From Patulibacter sp040675535 (GTDB taxonomy: Bacteria > Actinomycetota > Thermoleophilia > Solirubrobacterales > Solirubrobacteraceae): DNA of 19,860 nt. Location of the stretch: the NCBI RefSeq assembly GCF_040675535.1, contig NZ_JBFAPC010000106.1:1-19860 (forward strand). The letters run 5' to 3'. The position numbers and the translations under genes are program-made. The notes beneath the pieces were generated by a model. The model ran no database searches and was not told the DNA's origin. It saw only the letters and a list, made by a program, of their open reading frames with translations. This document shows positions 6,146 to 12,695 of the stretch, one piece after another; position 1 is the stretch's first letter, and each line of letters begins with the position of its first letter.

Positions 6146-8275
6146 CTACCCGCCCCAGCGCCGCGCCAGGACGCCCGGCAGCCACCAGTTCCCGCGCCCG
6201 AACAGCGTCACGAGCGCCGGGGCGACCAGCGCCCGGACGACGGTCGCGTCCAGCAGGATCCCCGCCGCCAGGCCCGTCGCGAGCATGCGGATCTCGGAGT
6301 TCGGCGCCGCACCCAGGGCGACGAAGGCGAGGAAGAGGATCAGCGCCGCGCTGGTGACGAGCCGGCCGGTGCGGCCGAGGCCGCGGATCACCGCGTCGTC
6401 GGTGGACCCCGTGCGGTCGTACTCCTCGCGCACGCGGCTGAGGATGAAGACCTCGTAGGCCATCGACAGGCCGTAGAGGAACGCGAAGATCGCCAGCGGC
6501 ACCCAGGTGGTGATCGAGCCGGTCGCGGGGACGCCGCCGATGAGCTCCGAGCCCCAGCCGTGCTGCCAGACGAGGACGACGATCCCGAAGGACGCGCCGA
6601 CCGACAGGACGTTCAGCAGGATCGCCTTCAGCGGCAGCAGGATCGAGCGCAGCGCGCGGGCCAGCAGCGCGAAGGTGATGACGGCGATCAGGAGCACCAT
6701 CAGCGGGAACGACGCGTAGATCGCCTCGGTCAGGTCGCGGTCCTGCGCCGCGGGGCCGCCGACGCCGGCGTCGATGCGGTCCGTCCCCGTCGCCGCGTCG
6801 CGGATCCGGTCGAGCGTCGCCCGGCCGGCGTCCGACGCGGAGTCGCCGCGCGGCAGGACGACGCTGATCGTGCGGCCGTCGCGCTGCCACTCCGGAGAGA
6901 CCGGCGCGACCACGCCGCGGACCCCGGCGATCCCGCGCAGGCGCTGCGCCGCGGCGGACGCGGCGTCGGTGCTCGAGACGACCTCGACGGGCGTCAGCGC
7001 GCCGGAGCCGAGGCCCGAGGACTCCAGCTGCCGCAGCGCGGTGCGGGCGTCGCCGCCGGCGGAGAGCGCGTCGACCGACGGCTGCCCGGGCCGCAGGCCG
7101 GTCGCCACCACCGCGAGGACCACGAGGACCGCCAGGCCGGCGATCGCCGCGGGCCAGCGACGGCGCACGACGAGCGTCGCCCAGCGGATCCAGCCGGGGG
7201 ACGCGGTCGGGTCGGCGGCGGCGGCGCCCGCGGCGTGCCGGGCGATCCACCGCCGGTCGAGCCGCTCGCCGGACGCCGCGAGGAGGACGGGCAGCAGCGT
7301 CAGCGCGGCGAGCACCGAGACGATCGGGATCAGCAGCCCGCCGAAGCCGATCGAGCGGATGAACGGCACCGGGACGACGACGAGCGCGAGCAGCCCGATC
7401 CCGACGGTCACGCCCGAGACCGCGACGGCGCGGCCGGCGGAGTCCATCGCAGCGCGCACCGCCTCGTCGCCGTCCCGGCCGGCCGCGCGCTCCTCGCGCC
7501 AGCGGAAGACCACGAGCAGCGAGGAGTCGATCGCGACCCCGAGCCCGATCAGGCCGACGAGGAACTGCACGACGAACGTGACCTCCGTCAGCTCCGCGAG
7601 GACCCGCAGCAGCAGGAAGGTCGTGAGGATCGAGACCGCCGCGACGACGAGCGGCACGACGGCCAGCACGGACCCGAAGACCCAGGCGAGGACGAGGAGC
7701 GCGCCGAGCCCGCCGACGAGCGTCTCGACCAGCAGCCCGGCCCCACCCCCGCCGCCGGAGTCGTCGGCCAGCGCCTCGGTCCCGGTCACCCGCAGCGGCC
7801 GGCCGCCGACGTCGGTCCGCGCGGCGACGCGCCGCGCGGCCGCGAGGGCGCGCGGGTTCTCGTCGGGCGCCGGGCGGCCGACGGGCGGGAAGACGTAGGC
7901 GACCGACGTGCGGCCGTCGCGGGCGTCGAGGCCCTCCCCCGTCGCGCCGGTGCTCGCCACCGACCGCGACCCCGGGATCGCGCGAGCGACCCGCGCGACC
8001 GCGTCCTGCAGCTCCTGCCGGACGTCGACGTCGGCCACCGAGCGGCCGCGCTCCGTCGCCGCGACGAGCACGATCGGGGCGATCGTGCCGCCGTTGCCGT
8101 ACGTCGCGACGATCTGCCGGTTGGCCCGGAACGCCGGGCGCCCGGGCGCGTCGAAGGAGCGCGAGAGGGCGTCGCCGATGCCGCTCGCCGCCCACGCGCC
8201 GGCGAGCGCCAGGACGACCCACACCGCGGCGACGAGCCGGCGCCGCGCGAGGACCGGGCCGCTCAGGCGCCGCAC
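6146..8275 (-). CDS. MMPL-family RND transporter with altered Asp-Tyr pairs
   Basis: A 709-residue membrane exporter of the MmpL/YdfJ family: TM1 (about 12-32), an extracytoplasmic domain, five clustered helices (about 180-365), a second extracytoplasmic domain and five C-terminal helices (about 520-700). Family members move lipids or drugs using proton flow through two Asp-Tyr pairs in TM4 and TM10. Here TM4 reads GVAIDSSLLVVFRWREE (Asp250-Ser251) and TM10 reads YGLSMAYEVFILSRVREEYD (Ala606-Tyr607), so each pair has lost one member. Surrounding sequence is otherwise well conserved, so the frame is real. The GTG at 8275 is preceded by AGGA with 5-nt spacing (8284-8281), one of the few Shine-Dalgarno-like sites here. 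It is divergent from the LOG gene. Confidence 0.94.
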   Translation of the reverse strand: MRRLSGPVLARRRLVAAVWVVLALAGAWAASGIGDALSRSFDAPGRPAFRANRQIVATYGNGGTIAPIVLVAATERGRSVADVDVRQELQDAVARVARAIPGSRSVASTGATGEGLDARDGRTSVAYVFPPVGRPAPDENPRALAAARRVAARTDVGGRPLRVTGTEALADDSGGGGGAGLLVETLVGGLGALLVLAWVFGSVLAVVPLVVAAVSILTTFLLLRVLAELTEVTFVVQFLVGLIGLGVAIDSSLLVVFRWREERAAGRDGDEAVRAAMDSAGRAVAVSGVTVGIGLLALVVVPVPFIRSIGFGGLLIPIVSVLAALTLLPVLLAASGERLDRRWIARHAAGAAAADPTASPGWIRWATLVVRRRWPAAIAGLAVLVVLAVVATGLRPGQPSVDALSAGGDARTALRQLESSGLGSGALTPVEVVSSTDAASAAAQRLRGIAGVRGVVAPVSPEWQRDGRTISVVLPRGDSASDAGRATLDRIRDAATGTDRIDAGVGGPAAQDRDLTEAIYASFPLMVLLIAVITFALLARALRSILLPLKAILLNVLSVGASFGIVVLVWQHGWGSELIGGVPATGSITTWVPLAIFAFLYGLSMAYEVFILSRVREEYDRTGSTDDAVIRGLGRTGRLVTSAALILFLAFVALGAAPNSEIRMLATGLAAGILLDATVVRALVAPALVTLFGRGNWWLPGVLARRWGG

Positions 8276-8280
8276 GGGCG

Positions 8281-8284
8281 TCCT
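8281..8284 (-). promoter_or_regulatory. Shine-Dalgarno AGGA for MMPL gene
   Basis: AGGA followed by 5 nt and then GTG 8275 on the minus strand. It contrasts with the leaderless-type starts around it and supports this start. Confidence 0.5.
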
Positions 8285-8447
8285 GTCCGGTCGACTGGGT
8301 GCGAGGAGCAGGGGGCCGCGGGCACGACGCGCACCTTCCCCGATCCGGGGGCCGCGATGCTCCGCACCTCGTCCGGGGACCGGGTTCCCGCCGACTCGAA
8401 CCTCCGGCCGCCGCGGGCCGCCGCCCCGCTCCGCCGCCGGCGTCTGG

Positions 8448-8453
8448 CACGAT
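8448..8453 (+). promoter_or_regulatory. -10 hexamer CACGAT, leaderless start at 8460
   Basis: CACGAT, then CGCGCG, then ATG 8460. The decamer ATCGCGCGAT (8452-8461), a perfect palindrome, overlaps the start codon. The same decamer recurs before the gene at 17991. Confidence 0.55.
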
Positions 8454-8459
8454 CGCGCG

Positions 8460-9047
8460 ATGCCCTTCCGCTCCGTCTGCGTCTACGCCGGATCCAACCC
8501 CGGGATCGACCCCGGTCACGCCGCCGCCGCGCAGGCGCTGGGCGAGCTCCTCGCGGGGCACGGGACGCAGCTCGTCTACGGCGGCGGCAAGACCGGCCTG
8601 ATGGGCGTCGTCGCCGACGCCGCCCTCTCCGCCGGCGGCAGCGTCGTCGGCGTCATCCCCCACGGCCTGGAGCGCCTCGAGGTCGCCCACCGCGGGCTGA
8701 CCGAGCTCGTCGTCGTCGGCTCGATGCACGAGCGCAAGACCCTGATGGCCGAGCGCGCCGACGCGTTCGTCGCGCTGCCCGGCGGCCTCGGCACGATCGA
8801 GGAGCTCGTCGAGGCCGCGACCTGGACGCAGCTGGGGATCCACCGCAAGCCCGTCGGCCTGCTCGACAGCGCCGGGTACTGGGGACCGTTCGCCGCCTTC
8901 CTCGACCACGCCGTTGACGCCGGCTTCGTGCGCCCCGAGCACCGGGTCGGCATCGTGCGCGACGCCGACGCCCGGACGCTGCTGGCGGCGCTCGAGGCCT
9001 GGACGCCGGCGACCGTCCAGAAGTGGCTGACGCGCGAGGAGTCCTGA
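8460..9047 (+). CDS. LOG-family (TIGR00730) nucleotide phosphoribohydrolase
   Basis: A 195-residue Rossmann-like protein of the LOG (Lonely Guy) family, which hydrolyses cytokinin riboside or other nucleoside 5'-monophosphates to free base and ribose phosphate. Visible motifs are the N-terminal strand with CVYAGSNPG (7-15), GGGKTGLMG (41-49), and the signature PGGLGTIEE (107-115) with the catalytic Glu; MHERK (89-93) supplies the conserved Arg. Length is typical. In bacteria these are often annotated as lysine decarboxylase, which is wrong for this signature. The start is supported by CACGAT 6 nt upstream. The gene stands alone; the next gene, cobI, has its own promoter 154 nt downstream, so there is no evidence for a shared operon. 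Confidence 0.94.
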   Translation: MPFRSVCVYAGSNPGIDPGHAAAAQALGELLAGHGTQLVYGGGKTGLMGVVADAALSAGGSVVGVIPHGLERLEVAHRGLTELVVVGSMHERKTLMAERADAFVALPGGLGTIEELVEAATWTQLGIHRKPVGLLDSAGYWGPFAAFLDHAVDAGFVRPEHRVGIVRDADARTLLAALEAWTPATVQKWLTREES

Positions 9048-9188
9048 GGGCGTCGGGGCGGCGGCCACGATCGCCCCGCCCGCGGCGACCGGGGCCCGCG
9101 TCCGGCCTGTCGGCGACGATCGCCCCCGCCCTCCGGCGCCCGCGCCCCGCCCCGGCCGGCCGCACGACCCCCGCCGGGCCCCGCCCGT

Positions 9189-9194
9189 CAGGAT
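9189..9194 (+). promoter_or_regulatory. -10 hexamer CAGGAT, leaderless start of cobI
   Basis: CAGGAT, then GGCCGG, then ATG 9201. The GG-rich spacer could also act as a weak ribosome site on a longer transcript. Confidence 0.5.
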
Positions 9195-9200
9195 GGCCGG

Positions 9201-9950
9201 ATGAGCGGCCTCCTCATCGGCATCGGCGTCGGACCGGGCGATCCCGAGCACCTGACCCTGAAGGCGCTGAAGGCGCTGGAGCGCGCCGACCGCGTGTTCG
9301 TCCCCGTGACCGAGGCCGCGGGCGAGACCGGGCGGGCGGAGCACGTCGTCGCCCCGCACGTGGACCCGGCGAAGATCGAGCGGCTCGGGTTCTCGATGCG
9401 CGACGCGTCGCTGCGGGCCGAGAACTGGGACCGGGCCGGCGCCGCGATCGCCGCGATCGTCCGGGGCGGCGGCACCGCGGCGTTCTGCACGCTTGGCGAC
9501 CCGAACGTCTACTCGACGTTCACCTACATGGCCCACACCGTGCGCGGCCTGGTCGCCGACATCGTCGTGGAGACGATCCCCGGCATCACCGCGATGCAGG
9601 ACCTCGCCGCCCGCTCCGGCGCGATCCTCACCGAGGGCAACGAGTCGCTGACGCTGCTCCCCCTGACCGCCGGCGAGGACGTCCTGCGCGCCGCCCTGCG
9701 CGGCTCCGACACCGTCGTCGCGTACAAGGGCGGCCGCCACATGCCGCGCGTGCGCGAGATCCTCGCCGAGGAGGGCCGCCTGGAGCAGGCGATCTACGGC
9801 GAGCACCTCGGCGTCGACGGCCAGGAGGTCCGGGCGGCCGGCACCGACGCCGAGCGCCGCGGCCCCTACCTCTCGACGGTGATCGTCCCGCCGGCCCGCA
9901 CCGACGAGCGCGGTGGCCGCCTGAAGGACGAGACGGGCCGCGCGATCTGA
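9201..9950 (+). CDS. cobI: precorrin-2 C20-methyltransferase
   Basis: A 249-residue SAM-dependent tetrapyrrole methylase that adds the C-20 methyl to (cobalt-)precorrin-2, giving precorrin-3A (CobI, or CbiL in the anaerobic route) in corrin ring synthesis. Visible features are the N-terminal GVGPGDPEHLTLKALKAL of the tetrapyrrole methylase fold, the GDPNVYSTFTYM segment characteristic of the C20 enzymes, ETIPGITAMQDLAARSG and VAYKGGRHMPRVREIL. Length and order match the family. It is isolated from the other cobalamin genes of the window (cobL at 14809, cobE remnant at 16861). Its TGA is 9 nt from the convergent protease stop. Aerobic versus anaerobic subtype cannot be told from this gene alone. 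Confidence 0.93.
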   Translation: MSGLLIGIGVGPGDPEHLTLKALKALERADRVFVPVTEAAGETGRAEHVVAPHVDPAKIERLGFSMRDASLRAENWDRAGAAIAAIVRGGGTAAFCTLGDPNVYSTFTYMAHTVRGLVADIVVETIPGITAMQDLAARSGAILTEGNESLTLLPLTAGEDVLRAALRGSDTVVAYKGGRHMPRVREILAEEGRLEQAIYGEHLGVDGQEVRAAGTDAERRGPYLSTVIVPPARTDERGGRLKDETGRAI

Positions 9951-9959
9951 CCGGCCGGA

Positions 9960-11549
9960 CTAGCGCCTGATCGTCACCCGCGCGACGTCGCGGGCCGTCC
10001 GCCCGTTGGTCGCCGTGGCCGTCCCGGTCACCAGGGGCGCCGGCCCGGAGCGGGCCCCGGCGCGGACGCGCAGCCGGAACGTCTTCGTGGTCGCGCGCCG
10101 CACCGACGAGGTCCGCCAGCACCGCCGTCCGCCGGCGCGCACGCCGCCCGAGGACGCGGCGACCACGAAGCGCGCGCCGGGCGTCACGCACGTCCGCACG
10201 CCCCTGGCGCGCGACCCACCGACGTTGCGGACCTGCGCCTCGACGCGGATCGAGCCGCCGCGCCGGACGACCGCGGGCGCCCGCAGCGCCAGTCGCAGCC
10301 GCGTGCGGGCGGCGGCCGGGGCCGCGCCGCCGATCACCGCCGGGGTCGCCGGGGTCTGGGGCGTGCGGCCGACCCCGCCGGCGGTCGTCGCGTAGCCGGT
10401 GCAGGCGACCGTCCGGCCCGCGTCGGCGGGCTTCAGGAGGTACGTCGCCGGACCCGACTGCAGGGTCGTCCCGTCGCGCGTGTCGGTGAACGCGAACGTG
10501 AACGTCGGCGCGTTGGTCCACGATCCCGGGGAGCACGTGAGGGTGTCGCCCGTCCGCGGCGTGCTCGTCGGCGCGCGCAACGCGACGCCCTCGCCGCCGA
10601 CCGGGGCGAGCGGCGGGTTCGCCTCGCCCTGGACGAAGCGCAGGACCTCGGGCGCCGCGACGTTCGTGTGGAAGCCCGACTGGCCGGCCCCGCAGGCCGC
10701 GCCGCTGGAGACGATCCCGACGATGGTGCCGGCCTGGACGACGGGGCCGCCGCTGTCGCCCTGGCACGTCGACCCGGCACGGCTGCGGGTGACGGCGTAG
10801 AGGGCGTTGAGCTCGCCGGCGCCGCCCTTCGCCTCCGGGATCGCGGCGTCCAGGAGCGGGACGTCCAGCGCGTACAGGCCGCCGTCCTGGGTCCCGCCGC
10901 CGGACCGCACGCCGTAGCCCGAGACGCGCGCGGTCCCGAGCGGGCTCTGCCCCGGCGCGGGCAGCGCGACGGGCTGGGTCGCGGCGTCGTAGCGCAGCGG
11001 CGCGGCGAGCCGCAGGACCGCGACGTCGTCGGTCAGCTGCGCGAGCGTCGCCTGGTCGCCCTCGCGGGAGCGGTACCGCGGGTGCCGCCGCACGTCGGCG
11101 ACCGAGCGCGTCTGCGCCGTGTCGCCCGCCTGCGGGATCACGGCGCCGCCGGCGCCGGGCGTGGGGTCCAGGCGCGAGAACCCGCTGTCGACGACGAACG
11201 ACGCCGGCGGGATCCGGTTCACCCCCGCGAAGGTGCAGTGCGCGGCGGTGAGGATCGTGTCGGGCGCGATCACGGCCCCGCCGCAGGTGGCGAACGAGAA
11301 CGGCCCGGGCGTCCCCCACGGCTGCCCGTCCCCGCGGACCCGGATCCGCACCTGGTACGGCACGGCCGTGATCGCCACGGGGGATCCGCCGACGATCCGC
11401 GGGGCAGCGGGCGCGGTGCCGATCGTGCTCGCGGTCCGGAGGAGCGGGGCGTCGGCCGCGGCGGAGGGGACGACGGCCGCCGCACCGGCCACGACGGCGA
11501 GCAGCGTCAGCCGGCGAGCACGGGCGAGGGGACGGGCGTCGACGCTCAC
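9960..11549 (-). CDS. secreted trypsin-like (S1) serine protease, Ig-like and CARDB-like tail
   Basis: A 529-residue exported protease. Residues 1-32 are a signal peptide and 33-50 a short propeptide; RIVGG (51-55) is the S1 activation site. The triad is His104 (TAAHC), Asp174 (DDVAVLRL) and Ser265 (CQGDSGGP), all in consensus. Residues about 320-390 form an Ig-like module (DTLTCSPGSWTNAPTFTF and AGRTVACTGYATTAGGVGRT). Residues about 405-529 form a CARDB-like beta domain with two cysteines. The GTG start at 11549 is chosen because it directly precedes the signal peptide and lies 6 nt after TACGGT. It is a paralogue of the protease at 12696-14462, and an L,D-transpeptidase gene sits between them. 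The target substrate is unknown. Confidence 0.9.
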   Translation of the reverse strand: MSVDARPLARARRLTLLAVVAGAAAVVPSAAADAPLLRTASTIGTAPAAPRIVGGSPVAITAVPYQVRIRVRGDGQPWGTPGPFSFATCGGAVIAPDTILTAAHCTFAGVNRIPPASFVVDSGFSRLDPTPGAGGAVIPQAGDTAQTRSVADVRRHPRYRSREGDQATLAQLTDDVAVLRLAAPLRYDAATQPVALPAPGQSPLGTARVSGYGVRSGGGTQDGGLYALDVPLLDAAIPEAKGGAGELNALYAVTRSRAGSTCQGDSGGPVVQAGTIVGIVSSGAACGAGQSGFHTNVAAPEVLRFVQGEANPPLAPVGGEGVALRAPTSTPRTGDTLTCSPGSWTNAPTFTFAFTDTRDGTTLQSGPATYLLKPADAGRTVACTGYATTAGGVGRTPQTPATPAVIGGAAPAAARTRLRLALRAPAVVRRGGSIRVEAQVRNVGGSRARGVRTCVTPGARFVVAASSGGVRAGGRRCWRTSSVRRATTKTFRLRVRAGARSGPAPLVTGTATATNGRTARDVARVTIRR

Positions 11550-11555
11550 CGTCGC

Positions 11556-11561
11556 ACCGTA
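11556..11561 (-). promoter_or_regulatory. -10 hexamer TACGGT, leaderless GTG at 11549
   Basis: TACGGT on the minus strand, then 6 nt, then GTG 11549. It lies in the 71-bp divergent gap shared with the L,D-transpeptidase gene. Confidence 0.5.
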
Positions 11562-11607
11562 TAGGGCGTCCCGGGACGCGGGTGCGGCGCCGGTCGTGGC
11601 CGGCGGA

Positions 11608-11613
11608 TAGCGT
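11608..11613 (+). promoter_or_regulatory. -10 hexamer TAGCGT, leaderless GTG at 11621
   Basis: TAGCGT, then 7 nt, then GTG 11621. The same hexamer and spacing precede the second protease gene at 14462. Confidence 0.55.
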
Positions 11614-11620
11614 TCCCCCG

Positions 11621-12553
11621 GTGCGGACCGCCGTCCCGACGCGCCGGCTCGGCGCGCTCGCCCTCGCGGCCGTCGTCGGGGCCGCAGCACCCGCGGCCAC
11701 GTCGGTGGCGTCGGGCCGGCGCGCGACGTCGGCGGCGTCCGCCGCCCCGGCCCCCCGCTCCGCGCCGGCGGCACCCTCCCGGGCGGCCCCGCGCTCCGCC
11801 GCGGCGTCCGCGACCACCCCACCACCGGCCGCGCCGTTCCGCTGGGACCTCGCGCAGCGGCTCGAGGAGGGGCCGCGGCTCGCCCCCGGCGTGCCGGTCC
11901 CGAACGTCATCCCGCGCCGCGACCGCGGCGGCTACACGGCGAAGGTCGTCGAGTCGACGCCGGTGCTGGACGCGCCGGGCGGGCGGCGGCGGGTCTGGAC
12001 CGCGGGGTCGACGACGCTGCACACCGGCAACGCGACGCGGCTCTCGGTCCGCCGGGCGCGGTTCGACGCCGACGGCCGGGCGTGGCTGGGCGTCCAGCTG
12101 CCGATCCGGCCGAACGCCAGCCTGGGCTGGGTCCCGTACGACGCGGTCGTCCTCGAGCACACCACGTGGTTCGTCAGCGTGCGGCTGCAGCCGCGCCGGA
12201 TCGAGATCCTTCGCGCCGGCCGCCTGGTCCGCAGCAGCTCCGTGGTGATCGGCGCCCCGTCGACGCCCACGCCGACGGGCGACTTCGCGATCTACGAGAT
12301 CGCCCAGCAGCCCAGCGCCCGGGACTTCCTCGGCCCGTGGGCGCTGCACCTGACGTCGTTCTCGGACGTCCTCACCGACTACGGCGGCGGACCGGGCCGC
12401 GTCGCCGTCCACGGCCGCGGCCCCGCGTCGATCCTCGACGCCCCGCTGGGCGCCGCCGCCTCGCACGGCTGCGTCCGGGTCCCCAACGCCCTGGTCTCGT
12501 GGATGCACGCCCGGACCCTGGCGGGCACCCCGCTGCGGATCACCGACCGCTGA
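11621..12553 (+). CDS. L,D-transpeptidase (YkuD domain), secreted
   Basis: A 310-residue cell-wall enzyme that makes 3-3 cross-links or attaches molecules to peptidoglycan stem peptides through a Cys nucleophile. A signal peptide (1 to about 31) is followed by an Ala/Pro/Ser-rich linker (32-70). A region about 100-190 contains GWVPYDAVVL and resembles an SH3-like wall-binding part. The YkuD domain (about 195-310) has VAVHGRG (His264) and the signature SHGCVRVPN (His282, Cys284). The GTG start at 11621 is supported by the signal peptide and by TAGCGT 7 nt upstream. It is flanked on both sides by paralogous secreted proteases on the opposite strand, divergent from one and convergent with the other. 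Confidence 0.93.
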   Translation: MRTAVPTRRLGALALAAVVGAAAPAATSVASGRRATSAASAAPAPRSAPAAPSRAAPRSAAASATTPPPAAPFRWDLAQRLEEGPRLAPGVPVPNVIPRRDRGGYTAKVVESTPVLDAPGGRRRVWTAGSTTLHTGNATRLSVRRARFDADGRAWLGVQLPIRPNASLGWVPYDAVVLEHTTWFVSVRLQPRRIEILRAGRLVRSSSVVIGAPSTPTPTGDFAIYEIAQQPSARDFLGPWALHLTSFSDVLTDYGGGPGRVAVHGRGPASILDAPLGAAASHGCVRVPNALVSWMHARTLAGTPLRITDR

Positions 12554-12584
12554 GGCGCGGGGCCGGGGCGGACCGCCGCCGTCC

Positions 12585-12676
12585 GGGGCGGAGCGGTGCC
12601 GTCTGCCGGCACGTTTCCGCGTCACCCGCGTCCGGCCCGGGACCGGAGCGGATCCGTGCCGCCCCACGGCACCGAC
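12585..12676. terminator. two identical-stem hairpins between convergent genes
   Basis: GTGCCG-N5-CGGCAC occurs twice, at 12596-12612 and 12656-12672, exactly 60 bp apart. CGGAGCGG precedes each copy by a few nucleotides. The first is followed by GTTTCC. They lie between the stops of the L,D-transpeptidase (12553) and protease 2 (12696), so bidirectional termination is the likely role. The long U-tract of a classical terminator is missing. Confidence 0.5.
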
Positions 12677-12695
12677 CCGCGGGGCCCCGGCCGCC

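Noticed and set aside
4796..8917. Plus-strand open frame of about 1370 codons antisense to the MMPL gene.
   Set aside because: It is the antisense or shifted frame of recognisable genes; only the segment about 5755-6052 (LuxR relic) has real homology.
5565..9806. Very long minus-strand open frame (over 1400 codons) across the LuxR relic, MMPL, LOG and cobI region.
   Set aside because: Its translation is Arg/Gly/Pro-rich low-complexity sequence out of frame with clear homologues. Long shadow frames are expected at 75% GC.
8460..9950. LOG gene and cobI as an operon.
   Set aside because: A 153-bp gap with a separate -10 hexamer before cobI argues for independent transcription.
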